A stretch of DNA of 40,419 nt from Rhodospirillales bacterium (GTDB lineage Bacteria > Pseudomonadota > Alphaproteobacteria > UBA828), in the NCBI GenBank assembly GCA_028818855.1, contig JAPPMY010000023.1, positions 1 through 40,419 of the forward strand. Reading direction: 5' to 3'. A program made the translations under genes and the position numbers. Shown here in pieces: positions 1 to 8,155 of the stretch; within the stretch, counting starts at the first letter, position 1, and each line of letters begins with the position of its first letter. The notes under the pieces are model-generated. The model saw only the letters and a program-made list of their open reading frames with translations, searched no databases and had not been told where the DNA came from.

Positions 1-554
1 AGCTGCAGGAGCGGCTGGCGAAGCTCGCCGGCGGCGTTGCGGTGATCAAGGTCGGTGGCGCCACCGAGGTCGAGGTGAAGGAGAGCAAGGACCTCGTCGA
101 GGACGCGCTCAACTCCACCCGCGCCGCGGTCGAGGAAGGCATCGTCGCCGGCGGCGGCGTGGCGCTCCTCTATGCCGGGCGTGCGCTCGACAAGCTGCAG
201 GGCGCCAACGACGACCAGAACGTCGGCGTCAACATCGTGCGCCAGTCGCTCAAGTCGCCGGCCCGGCTGATCGTCGAGAACGCCGGCGAGGACGGCTCGC
301 TCGTGATCGGCAAGCTGCTGGAGCAGAAGAGCGCGACCCAGGGCTTCGATGCGCAGAACGGCAAGTACGTCGACATGGTGAAGGCGGGCATCATCGACCC
401 GGCCAAGGTCGTGCGCACCGCGCTGCAGGATGCGGCCTCCGTCGCCGGCCTGCTCATCACCACCGAGGCGATGGTGGCCGAGAAGCCCGAGAAGAAGGAC
501 GACGCCGCAGGCGCCGGCGCCGGCATGCCGGACATGGGCGGCATGGGCATGTAG
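1..554 (+). CDS. groEL: 60 kDa chaperonin GroEL, C-terminal part (5' end outside window)
   Basis: This is the last ~183 residues of the GroEL chaperonin, which folds proteins in an ATP-driven double-ring complex in the cytoplasm. The frame is open from base 3 and already inside the gene, so no start is visible. The visible part runs from the end of the apical/intermediate domain into the second equatorial segment. Landmarks are [12 protein letters not shown], the [20 protein letters not shown] segment conserved in all group I chaperonins, and a Met/Gly-rich flexible tail ending MPDMGGMGM. Length to the stop and the tail are as expected for an intact proteobacterial GroEL. A strong intrinsic terminator follows 25 bases later, so the operon (presumably groES-groEL) ends here. 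Nothing looks broken. Confidence 0.98.
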   Translation, partial: LQERLAKLAGGVAVIKVGGATEVEVKESKDLVEDALNSTRAAVEEGIVAGGGVALLYAGRALDKLQGANDDQNVGVNIVRQSLKSPARLIVENAGEDGSLVIGKLLEQKSATQGFDAQNGKYVDMVKAGIIDPAKVVRTALQDAASVAGLLITTEAMVAEKPEKKDDAAGAGAGMPDMGGMGM

Positions 555-578
555 CCCGGCCTTCAAGGCTTTCGTTCA

Positions 579-610
579 GGGGCGGGCCCGCGGGTCCGCC
601 CCTTTTCGTT
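579..610 (+). terminator. Intrinsic terminator after groEL
   Basis: A 10-bp G+C stem (GGGGCGGGCC at 579-588 pairing with GGTCCGCCCC at 593-602, one G-T pair) with a 4-base loop is followed at once by TTTTCGTTT. It sits 25 bases after the groEL stop. This is the clearest rho-independent terminator in the window. Confidence 0.9.
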
Positions 611-683
611 TGCAGAGGCCGGAGCCGCGGGATATGTGCAAGGCGCCCGCAGGGCGGAGCGCACGAGAAACCGGGGAGAGTTC

Positions 684-2129
684 ATGAGCGCCGATATCGC
701 AGCCTTGTTCGACGAGCGGGATTCGCTCGAGATCGCAGCCCTGGTCAAGGCCGGCGAGGTGACGGCAAGCGAACTCGCAGACGAGGCGATCAGGCGCATC
801 GAGGCGCTGAACCCCGTGCTGAACGCGGTCTCGATCCCGCTCTTCGACTATGGCCGCGAGGCGGCCGCCGACCCCGCGCTCCCCGACGGCCCCTTCAAGG
901 GCGTGCCGTTTCTGCTCAAGGACCTCGGCACGCTCTGGGAGGGCGTGCCCATGGTCAATAGCTGCCCCTACTTCAAGGACTTTGTCTGCCCTGCGGACAT
1001 GACCTACACGCGGCGCATCAAGCAGGCGGGCTTCGTCCTGCTCGGCCGCAGCAACGCGCCCGAGCTCGGCTGGTGCCTCGCGACCGAGCCCGCCCTCTTC
1101 GGCCGCGCCAACAACCCCTGGAACCTGGAGCGGACGCCGGGCGGCTCCAGCGGCGGCGCGGCGGCGGCGCTGGCGTCGCGCATGGTGCCCTTCGTGGATG
1201 CGAGCGACGGCGCGGGCTCGACACGGGTGCCGGCGTCGCACTGCGGACTGGTGGGGCTCAAGCCCGCGCGCGGCCGGGTCACGCTCGACCCCTACCCCGA
1301 CTACTGGTACGGCGGCGCGAGCTTCCTCACCGTGACCCACACGGTGCGCGAGACCGCTGCGTATCTGGACGCGGTCGGCGGCCGGGTGACGGGCGACGTC
1401 TACTACACGGACATGCCGGAGACCCCGTACCTGGACGAGGTGGGGCGCGAGCCCGGCAAGCTCCGCATCGGCGTCATCACGGCCTCGCCGGCAGGGCTTC
1501 CCCTCCATGACGAGGTGGTGCAGGCCGTACGCGATGCCGCAGCACTCTGCGAGAGCCTCGGCCACGAGGTGGAGGAACGGGCGCTCGCCCTGGACTGGGA
1601 GCGCTTCTGGGGCGCGTACACGCGGATGACCTCGACGGAGACGGCTTCGGGGCTCGAGGATGCGGCGGCGCTGATCGGCCGCCCGGTGGCGGAAGACGAC
1701 GTGGCGCCGCTGATCTGGGCGATCGTCCAGAAGGGCAAGGCCATCGACGGGCCGCAGCACTACCGTGACGTGAACGAAATCAAGCTCATCAGCCGCGACC
1801 TGATCGCGAGCATGGCGGACTGCGACGTGCACCTGATGCCGGTGATCGGCCACCCCGCCCGCCCCCACGGCCACTATCCCATGAGCATGAGCGACATCGA
1901 CCGCTACAACGCCGAGCTGATGGGGCCGGATGCGGTGTTCACGGCGCCCTTCAATGCCTCCGGCCTGCCCGGCATGTCGCTGCCGCTGCACGTGACGGCC
2001 GACGGCCTGCCGGTGGGCGTGCAGCTCGTCGGCCGCGAGTGCGACGAGCGCACCCTCTTCCGCCTCGCTGGCCAACTGGAGGCCGCGAAGCCCTGGAAGG
2101 ACCGGCGCCCGCCAATCCTCGCCGGCTAA
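684..2129 (+). CDS. Amidase-signature family amidase
   Basis: A 481-residue enzyme of the amidase-signature (Ser-cisSer-Lys) family, which hydrolyses carboxamides or aryl/alkyl amides in the cytoplasm. The catalytic lysine is in FLLKDLG (K79). The Gly/Ser loop TPGGSSGG (S155/S156) supplies the cis-serine, and GAGSTRVPASHCG carries the probable nucleophile S179. The C-terminal part has the usual GLPVGVQLVG segment. The family normally has G-G-S before the nucleophile and here it is A-G-S, a small change that leaves the serine intact. The ATG at 684 is preferred because GGGGAGAG stands just upstream. An in-frame upstream start near 636 would add 16 residues overlapping the post-terminator leader. 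The substrate is unknown. GatA is less likely because no gatB or gatC is adjacent. The SDR 41 bases downstream may be co-transcribed. Confidence 0.93.
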   Translation: MSADIAALFDERDSLEIAALVKAGEVTASELADEAIRRIEALNPVLNAVSIPLFDYGREAAADPALPDGPFKGVPFLLKDLGTLWEGVPMVNSCPYFKDFVCPADMTYTRRIKQAGFVLLGRSNAPELGWCLATEPALFGRANNPWNLERTPGGSSGGAAAALASRMVPFVDASDGAGSTRVPASHCGLVGLKPARGRVTLDPYPDYWYGGASFLTVTHTVRETAAYLDAVGGRVTGDVYYTDMPETPYLDEVGREPGKLRIGVITASPAGLPLHDEVVQAVRDAAALCESLGHEVEERALALDWERFWGAYTRMTSTETASGLEDAAALIGRPVAEDDVAPLIWAIVQKGKAIDGPQHYRDVNEIKLISRDLIASMADCDVHLMPVIGHPARPHGHYPMSMSDIDRYNAELMGPDAVFTAPFNASGLPGMSLPLHVTADGLPVGVQLVGRECDERTLFRLAGQLEAAKPWKDRRPPILAG

Positions 2130-2170
2130 GGCGCTTTCGAAGGACGCGACACACCAACAGGGAGGCTCCC

Positions 2171-2959
2171 ATGACCTCAGTCTTCGCCAACGACGCGTTC
2201 GCCGGCCGAACGGTCCTCGTCACCGGCGCCACCTCGGGGATCGGCGAGGGCACCGCCAGGGCCTTCGCCGCCCACGGCGCCGACGTCATGCTCAACGGGC
2301 GCGATGCCACGCGCGGCGGCGCGGTACTGGATGCCATCACGAGCGGCGGCGGCAGCGCCGCCCTCAGCCTCGGCGACGTGGCGGATTCCGCCTATTGCGA
2401 CCGGCTGGTGGCGGAGACGGCGGACCGCTTCGGCCGGCTCGACGTGCTCTTCAACAATGCCGGCATCTGCATGCACGGGCCGATCGACGAGATGCCGGAC
2501 GAGGACTGGGACCATCTGATCGGCATCAACGTGAGCGGCAGCTTCTTCATGGCGCGCGCCGCCGTGCGCCAGATGAAAGCGCAAGGAGAGGGTGGGGCGA
2601 TCATCAACATGTCGTCGGAATGCGGGCTCATCGCCTACGAGCGCCTGCCTGCCTACAGCGCGACCAAGGGCGCCATCGCCATGCTGACCAAGTGCATGGC
2701 GATGGATCACGCGCGCGACGGCATCCGCGTCAACGCGGTCTGCCCCGGCGACATCGACACGCCGATGACCGACCTGGGCTGGGCGCATCTCGATCTCTCC
2801 TCGGCCGAGATCCGCGAGAAGCTCAAGGAGCACATCCCGCTCGGCAAGGTCGGGCAGCCGGTGGATATCGCCCACGCGGTGATGTACCTCGCCTCCGACG
2901 CCGCAGGCTTCGTGACCGGCACCCTGCTCCCCATCGACGGCGGCACGACGGCGCGGTAG
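2171..2959 (+). CDS. SDR family NAD(P)-dependent oxidoreductase
   Basis: A 262-residue classical short-chain dehydrogenase/reductase, a soluble NAD(P)-dependent alcohol/ketone oxidoreductase. The cofactor loop TGATSGIGEG is at residues 19-27, NNAG at 95-98, the catalytic serine in NMSSE (S148/S149), and the Y162-x3-K166 pair in YSATK. The tail TGTLLPIDGG is the usual FabG-like C-terminal signature. The ATG at 2171 has GGGAGG just upstream. The gene lies 41 bases after the amidase on the same strand. Its stop codon falls inside a 14-bp palindrome that is part of a duplicated 28-bp unit (2955-3000). The substrate cannot be told from sequence. Confidence 0.93.
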   Translation: MTSVFANDAFAGRTVLVTGATSGIGEGTARAFAAHGADVMLNGRDATRGGAVLDAITSGGGSAALSLGDVADSAYCDRLVAETADRFGRLDVLFNNAGICMHGPIDEMPDEDWDHLIGINVSGSFFMARAAVRQMKAQGEGGAIINMSSECGLIAYERLPAYSATKGAIAMLTKCMAMDHARDGIRVNAVCPGDIDTPMTDLGWAHLDLSSAEIREKLKEHIPLGKVGQPVDIAHAVMYLASDAAGFVTGTLLPIDGGTTAR

Positions 2960-3000
2960 GCGCGCCTACGGCATGACTGCCAGGTAAGCGCGCCTACGGC
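2955..3000. repeat. 28-bp tandem duplication with palindrome at convergent gene ends
   Basis: Bases 2955-2972 and 2983-3000 are the same 18-mer with one G/A difference, 28 bp apart. The first copy contains the perfect palindrome GTAGGCGCGCCTAC (2956-2969), which reads TAG on both strands. The upstream SDR (+) stops in copy one and the DUF2182 gene (-) stops in copy two. Confidence 0.7.
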
Positions 3001-3758
3001 GCGACCAGGAGGTAGATGCCGGCGGCGAGCATGGCGACGCCGCCTGCGCGGGCCACCCACTCGCCCCTGGGCGCGAGCTTCTCGGCGACGACGAAGACGG
3101 TAATCGCCGCCACCCAGGCGAGGTTCATCACTCCGCCGACGAAGAGCAGCCCCATCACGAAGCCGCAGCAGCCGAGGCAGAAGGCGCCGTGGCCGAGCCC
3201 CATGCGAAAGGCGCCCCACCTGCCCGGCCGCCAGTGCCCCATGATAAAGGCCATGGGCGAGCGGCAATGCTTGAGGCAGGCGTACTTGAGCGGCGTCCAC
3301 TGGTAGACGCCGGCCACGATGAAGAGGACGCCGCCCAGGATCGTGCTGGTGGCGACCATCATCGGCGAGAGCAGCGCCGCGTTCTGCAGCCCCCATTGCA
3401 TCGCCGTCGCCGCCACGCTGAACCCTGCCCAGACCGCCACGTAGCCCAGCGTGAAGAGCGTGGTGGCGGTGAAGCCGCGGCCACCTCCCCTGGAGCGGTC
3501 CACCCTGGCGAAGATGAGGATCATGGGTGCTGCGCTCGGCACCATCATCGCCACCATCATCACCGCCCACATGGCCCACATGAGGAGGCCGTGGCTGAGG
3601 CTCCACGGCTGCATCCGCATCATGGCACCGCTGCCGGCCGCCATGTCGCCGCCCATATCGAGGGCCATGTCGATGAGATAGAGCCAGGCGAGCGCGGCCG
3701 CGACGACGAGGCCGGCCAGCACCACCAGCCGGTCGCGGCGCGCGATCCCTTCGATCAC
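2994..3758 (-). CDS. DUF2182 domain multipass membrane protein
   Basis: A 254-residue inner-membrane protein with roughly seven hydrophobic segments. It matches DUF2182 (predicted metal-binding integral membrane protein): an N-terminal anchor (residues 11-30), a very Met-rich segment with WAMWAVMMVAMMVPSAAPM (61-79), the CLKHC motif (C161, H164, C165), and HGAFCLGCCGF (H190, C194, C197, C198) followed by the family hallmark GLLFVGGVMNLAW. The conserved Cys, His and Met residues suggest metal handling, perhaps copper, but the function of the family is not established. The start at 3758 is the first ATG before the first helix. It lies 19 bases downstream of the SDR stop at 3778 on the same strand, so the two are probably one transcript. 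Confidence 0.9.
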   Translation of the reverse strand: MIEGIARRDRLVVLAGLVVAAALAWLYLIDMALDMGGDMAAGSGAMMRMQPWSLSHGLLMWAMWAVMMVAMMVPSAAPMILIFARVDRSRGGGRGFTATTLFTLGYVAVWAGFSVAATAMQWGLQNAALLSPMMVATSTILGGVLFIVAGVYQWTPLKYACLKHCRSPMAFIMGHWRPGRWGAFRMGLGHGAFCLGCCGFVMGLLFVGGVMNLAWVAAITVFVVAEKLAPRGEWVARAGGVAMLAAGIYLLVAP

Positions 3759-3777
3759 GGGCGTCTGGGCCGTGCCC

Positions 3778-4578
3778 TCAGTCGCATTTCGCTGTGAGGC
3801 CGCCGTCCACGACCAGATCGGCCGCGGTCACGTACCCGGCATCGTCGGAGGCCAGATAGAGCGCCGCGTGGGCCACGTCCCAGCCGGAGCCCATGCGGCC
3901 CATGGGCACCTGGGCGTGGCGCTTCGCGACCAGGGCCTCCAGGTCGCCTGCGCCGTACTGGGAAGCGAGCCGCGCCTCCACCAGCGGGGTGTGCATGAGG
4001 CCGACGGAGATCGAGTTGCACCGCACACCGCGTGCCGCGTACTGCACGGCGACCGCCTTGGTGAATTGCACCAGCCCGGCCTTCGCCGCCGCGTAGGCCG
4101 CGTGGTGGTTGCCGATGAAGCGGAGCCCGGCCACCGAGGAAATATTGACGATGGCGCCCGCGCCCTGCGCCTCCATCACCGGGAGCACGCACTTCGTGGT
4201 GAGGAACGCGCTGGTGAGGTTGAAGTCGAGCTGCGCGGCCCAATCCTCCTCGCTCAGCTCGACCGGCCCGCCCGGCACCGAGCCGCCCACGTTGTTGACA
4301 AGAACGTGCAGCGCGCCCCAGTGCTCGCGGACCGTGGCGATCACCCGCTCGATCTGGCCGCTGTCGGTCACGTCGGCGGTCTCGACGGCGCAGGCGTTGC
4401 CCTCGCTCTCGATGATCTGCCGCGTCGCCTCGGCGGCGGCCGTGTCGCGGTCGAGCGCGACGACCCGCGCGCCTTCGCGGGCGAAGAGCACAGAAGTGGC
4501 ACGGCCGTTGCCCCAGCCGGGGCCGACCGCGCCTGCGCCCGTTATCAATGCGACCTTGCCGCCGAGACGCCCTGACAT
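3778..4578 (-). CDS. SDR family oxidoreductase
   Basis: A 266-residue short-chain dehydrogenase/reductase. The glycine-rich loop is unusual: TGAGAVGPGWGNG (residues 13-25) has an insertion relative to the standard TGxxxGxG. The other signatures are present: NNVGG (95-99, in place of NNAG), ISS (146-148), and Y162-x3-K166 in AYAAAKAG. The C-terminus VTAADLVVDGG is typical of the FabG-like group. The ATG at 4578 (MSGRLGGKVALITG) begins right at the first beta strand. A longer in-frame extension to 4830 is non-conserved and overlaps the divergent FAD gene, so it is rejected. No strong ribosome-binding site is visible. The gene is divergent from the dehydrogenase at 4790 and heads the SDR-DUF2182 pair. 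The substrate is unknown. Confidence 0.92.
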   Translation of the reverse strand: MSGRLGGKVALITGAGAVGPGWGNGRATSVLFAREGARVVALDRDTAAAEATRQIIESEGNACAVETADVTDSGQIERVIATVREHWGALHVLVNNVGGSVPGGPVELSEEDWAAQLDFNLTSAFLTTKCVLPVMEAQGAGAIVNISSVAGLRFIGNHHAAYAAAKAGLVQFTKAVAVQYAARGVRCNSISVGLMHTPLVEARLASQYGAGDLEALVAKRHAQVPMGRMGSGWDVAHAALYLASDDAGYVTAADLVVDGGLTAKCD

Positions 4579-4789
4579 GGCGCCACTGTAGCCCGCATCT
4601 CCCGCCGGGGACACGGCCTGAATGAGAGGACCGGGCCGGAGAAAGCCTGCGGTGCCCCGGCATTCCCGCCCCGCATCGGGTTTCCCGAAAGCGCCAGGAT
4701 CCGTCGCCTGCGTGCTGCCGGCAGAGACACCGGCGTGATAGGGTGCGCCGGCCTGAGGGTTGGCGCGCAGCGGGGGAAGGGGCCGGAGC

Positions 4790-7219
4790 ATGAGAGACCA
4801 GGCGCGGGTGGTGGTGATCGGCGGCGGCATCGTCGGCTGCAGCGTGCTCTACCATCTGGCAAAGCTCGGCTGGTCCGACGTCATGCTGGTCGAGAAGACC
4901 GAGCTTACCGCAGGCTCCACCTGGCATGCCGCCGGCCTGCTGCCGCTCTTCAACATGAGCTACAGCGTGGGCCAGCTCCACAAGTACTCGATCGACCTCT
5001 ACCAGCAACTTGAGGAGGAGACCGGCCAGGCGGTGAGCTTCCATCGCACCGGCAACCTCCGGCTCGCCACCAACCAGGAGCGGATGGACGAGTACCGCAA
5101 CTATTGCGGCACCGCGAACACCATCGGCGTCCCCTTCGAGCTGATCGGCCCCAACGAGATCGGGGCGCTCTGGCCGCTCTGCAACCTGGATGGCCTGGTG
5201 GGCGCCCTCTTTCACCCGCACGACGGCCACGTGGCGCCTGTGGACGTGACCCAGGCACTGGCCAAGGGCGCGCGCGACAAGGGCGCGGAGATCAACCGCA
5301 ACACCGAGGTGACGGGCATCGAGCGGACGCGCGCGGGCGAGTGGCTGGTCAGGACCACGCGGGGCGACATCAGGTGCGAGACCGTGGTGACGGCGACGGG
5401 TTCCTGGGCGCGGCAGGTGGGCGCCATGGTGGGCCTCGACCTGCCGGCGATCCCGGTGGAGCACCAGTATCTCGTCACCGATGTGATTCCCGAGCTGGAG
5501 GAGCGCAACAAGGCCGGCCTCCCCGAGATGCCGGTATTGCGGGAGAGCGATGCCTCCTACTACATGCGGGAGGAGCGCCAGGGCCTGATCCTCGGGCCCT
5601 ACGAGAAGGACGCACCGGCCTGGGCGGTGGACGGCGTGCCCGAAGGCTTCGGCCAGGAGCTGCTGCCGCCGGATGTGGACCGGCTGGAACCGCACATCGA
5701 GGCGGCGATCAACCGGGTGCCCATGTTCGGGCGCGCAGGCATCAAGGATTGCGTCAACGGCCCCATCCCCTACACGCCCGACGGCAACCCCCTCATCGGC
5801 CCGGCCTACGGGCTCCCCAACTTCTGGCTGGCCGAGGGCTTCAGCTTCGGCATTACCGCCGCAGGCGGGGCGGGCTGGCAGCTTGCCGGCTGGATCGCGG
5901 ACGGCGAGCCCTCCATCGACATGCTGGCGGTCGACCCCCGCCGCTTCGGCGCCTACGCCAACAAGACCTACACCAGGGTCAAGAACGAGGAGGCCTACGC
6001 CCACGTCTTCATCATCCACTACCCGGATGAGGAGCGCCCGGCGGCACGGCCCGCCAAGACCAGCCCGTGCCACGAGCGCCTCGCGGCCCAGGGCGCCGTC
6101 TGGGGCCAGCGCTACGGCTGGGAGCGGCCCAACTGGTTCGCACTGGACGGCGTGGAGGGGCGCGATGACTGGAGCTTCCGCCGCACCAACTATTTTGGGC
6201 CCGTGGGCGACGAGTGCCGGGCCGTGCGCGAGCGCGCCGGCCTCATCGACATCACCAGCTTCTCCAAGTTCCGGGTCTCGGGTCCGGGCGCGGAGGCGGC
6301 GCTCGACCGCGTGCTCGCCAACCGGCTGCCCAAGGCCGTGGGCCGCCTCAAGCTCGCCCATGCGCTCACCGCCACCGGCGGCGTCCGCTCCGAGTTCACG
6401 GTGATGCGCGAGGGGCCTGAAGCGTTCTACCTGGTGAGCTCAGGGGCGGCCGAGCGCTACGACCACGACTTTCTGCTGCGCCACGTCGCGGGCGACGGAG
6501 TTACCGTGGAAAACATCACCACCGCCCACGGCGTGCTGGTGCTGGCAGGCCCGCGCTCCCGCGACATCCTGGCGGCCGTGACCGACGCCGACCTCTCCAA
6601 CGCGGCCTTCCCCTGGCTCACGGCACAACCCATCGCCATCGGCGTGGCGCCGGCCACCGCCATGCGGGTCAACTTCGTGGGCGAGCTCGGCTGGGAGCTG
6701 CACCACCCGATCGAGTACCAGAACCGCATCTTCGATGCGCTCGTCCAAGCCGGCGAGGCGCACGGGCTCGCCATGTGCGGCATGCGGGCGATGGATTCGC
6801 TCCGGATCGAGAAGTCGTATCGCATGTGGGGGCAGGACCTCACCATCGAGTACTCGGCCTTCGAGGCGGGGCTGGATCGCTTCGTGGCGTTGGAGAAGGG
6901 CGACTTCGTCGGGCGCGACGCGCTCGTCGCCCAGCGCGAGGCGGGCGTTCCGCAGGACTTCGTGACCCTGGAGGTGGAGGCGGACGACGCCGACCCCTGG
7001 GGCAACGAGCCGATCTACGACGGCGAGACCATGATCGGCCGGGCCACCTCGGGCGCCTACGGCCACACCGTGGGCAAGAGCCTGGCGCTCGGCTACGTCG
7101 CGCGCGCGCACGCGGTGCGGGGCCGGCGTCTCGCGGTCGAGATCCTGGGGGAGCGGAGACCTGCGCGCATCGTCCCCAACTCGCCCCTCGACCCATCCAA
7201 CGAGCGGCTCCGCGCCTGA
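4790..7219 (+). CDS. FAD-dependent dimethylglycine/sarcosine dehydrogenase-like protein with GcvT domains
   Basis: An 809-residue two-part enzyme of the dimethylglycine/sarcosine dehydrogenase family. The N-terminal ~420 residues form the DAO-type FAD domain: the dinucleotide loop GGGIVG (11-16), then TAGSTWHAAG with H46, which aligns with the histidine that covalently holds FAD in mammalian DMGDH. The C-terminal half is the GcvT/aminomethyltransferase fold, with ...FVGELGWELHHP, a GMRAMDSLRIEK segment, and a GcvT C-barrel ending in VPNSPLDPSNERL. The family oxidatively removes N-methyl groups and passes the carbon to tetrahydrofolate. The start at 4790 has GGGGGAAGG ten bases before it. The gene heads a five-gene forward run to 11753. 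The natural substrate could be dimethylglycine, sarcosine or another N-methyl amine. Confidence 0.93.
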   Translation: MRDQARVVVIGGGIVGCSVLYHLAKLGWSDVMLVEKTELTAGSTWHAAGLLPLFNMSYSVGQLHKYSIDLYQQLEEETGQAVSFHRTGNLRLATNQERMDEYRNYCGTANTIGVPFELIGPNEIGALWPLCNLDGLVGALFHPHDGHVAPVDVTQALAKGARDKGAEINRNTEVTGIERTRAGEWLVRTTRGDIRCETVVTATGSWARQVGAMVGLDLPAIPVEHQYLVTDVIPELEERNKAGLPEMPVLRESDASYYMREERQGLILGPYEKDAPAWAVDGVPEGFGQELLPPDVDRLEPHIEAAINRVPMFGRAGIKDCVNGPIPYTPDGNPLIGPAYGLPNFWLAEGFSFGITAAGGAGWQLAGWIADGEPSIDMLAVDPRRFGAYANKTYTRVKNEEAYAHVFIIHYPDEERPAARPAKTSPCHERLAAQGAVWGQRYGWERPNWFALDGVEGRDDWSFRRTNYFGPVGDECRAVRERAGLIDITSFSKFRVSGPGAEAALDRVLANRLPKAVGRLKLAHALTATGGVRSEFTVMREGPEAFYLVSSGAAERYDHDFLLRHVAGDGVTVENITTAHGVLVLAGPRSRDILAAVTDADLSNAAFPWLTAQPIAIGVAPATAMRVNFVGELGWELHHPIEYQNRIFDALVQAGEAHGLAMCGMRAMDSLRIEKSYRMWGQDLTIEYSAFEAGLDRFVALEKGDFVGRDALVAQREAGVPQDFVTLEVEADDADPWGNEPIYDGETMIGRATSGAYGHTVGKSLALGYVARAHAVRGRRLAVEILGERRPARIVPNSPLDPSNERLRA

Positions 7220-7258
7220 TCTCCCCGCGCGTCTGGCGATCATCATCGAGAGGACGAC

Positions 7259-8071
7259 ATGGCACTGGTCGAACGCGACATCACGGTGGAGGGACACCGG
7301 GTTCATATCTGGGAGGGCGGCGAGGGCTTCCCCATCCTGATGCTGCACGGCTCAGGCCCCGGCGCCGGCACCATCGGCAACTGGCGGCTGGTGCTGGAGC
7401 CCCTGGCCGCGCGCTATCGCATTCTGGCCACCGATCTGATCGGCTTCGGCGCCTCGGGGCGCAAGGAGCAGGAGCCCTACTTCGACCTGCCGCTCTGGCG
7501 GCGCCAGGCTCAGGCGGCGCTCGATCTCCTGCCTGCCGGCGACGTGGGCGTGATCGGCCATTCGCTCTCGGCCAGCCTCGCGCTGGGTCTCGCCATCGAC
7601 AATCCACGCGTTACCAAGGTGATGACCACCGGCGCCATGGGCGCGCGCGGCAAGGTCAACCGCGAGACCGAGATCTGCTGGCGCTTTCCCGAGACGCGCG
7701 AGGAGCTGCGGGAGGCGGCGGAGATCCTGGTCCACGACCCCACCGTCATCACCGACGCCTTCCTCGATGCGCGGATGGCGATCCTGCACGACGGCGCGTA
7801 CGGCCCCTACTTCCGCAGCATGTTCGCAGGCGACAAGCAGCGCTTCATCGACGAGGCCGTGCTCCCGCCGGAGAAGCTGGCTGCTCTCGCGTGCGACGTG
7901 ATGATGCTGCACGGCCGCGACGACCGGCCCTTCCCTTGCGATGAGAACACGCGGGTGCTGGCCCGCCACATCCGCAAGGCGGACACCTTCGTGATCGCCG
8001 CGTGCGGGCATTCGCCGGCCCTCGAACATCCTGATAAACTGCTGGCTGCGGCGCAGATGCTGTTCGGCTGA
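7259..8071 (+). CDS. Alpha/beta hydrolase
   Basis: A 270-residue alpha/beta-fold hydrolase, probably cytoplasmic. The oxyanion region is MLHGSGPGAG (residues 28-37), a form typical of meta-cleavage-product hydrolases (TodF/BphD-like). The nucleophile elbow is GHSLSA (S102), the acid is likely in LHGRDDRPFP, and the histidine in CGHSPALEHP. The ATG at 7259 follows GAGAGGACGAC. It lies 39 bases after the dehydrogenase and is probably in the same operon. C-C bond hydrolase, esterase and amide hydrolase are all possible, and no ring-cleavage dioxygenase lies nearby to favour the first. Confidence 0.9.
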   Translation: MALVERDITVEGHRVHIWEGGEGFPILMLHGSGPGAGTIGNWRLVLEPLAARYRILATDLIGFGASGRKEQEPYFDLPLWRRQAQAALDLLPAGDVGVIGHSLSASLALGLAIDNPRVTKVMTTGAMGARGKVNRETEICWRFPETREELREAAEILVHDPTVITDAFLDARMAILHDGAYGPYFRSMFAGDKQRFIDEAVLPPEKLAALACDVMMLHGRDDRPFPCDENTRVLARHIRKADTFVIAACGHSPALEHPDKLLAAAQMLFG

Positions 8072-8155
8072 TGCCGGGCGGGAGCGACCCGGACGTTGCG
8101 GGTCTCCGGGCCCTAGCGGCGGTTTCAGCGTGCCGAATGAACAATGGAGCGGGCG

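Noticed and set aside
576..2075. Long open frame on the minus strand across the amidase
   Set aside because: Low-complexity Arg/Ala/His-rich product with no family signature; it is the antisense shadow of a clear amidase in G+C-rich DNA. The same holds for the long minus frames over 4790-7219, 7352-9691, 9399-11594, 13876-16125 and 26040-28301.
4676..4688. TCGGG-TTT-CCCGA inverted repeat in the 4579-4789 divergent gap as an operator
   Set aside because: Arms are only 5 bp and of common composition; expected by chance in G+C-rich DNA.
8081..8107. Imperfect hairpin after the alpha/beta hydrolase as a terminator
   Set aside because: The stem has a 2-base bulge and no T-tract, and the next gene continues on the same strand.
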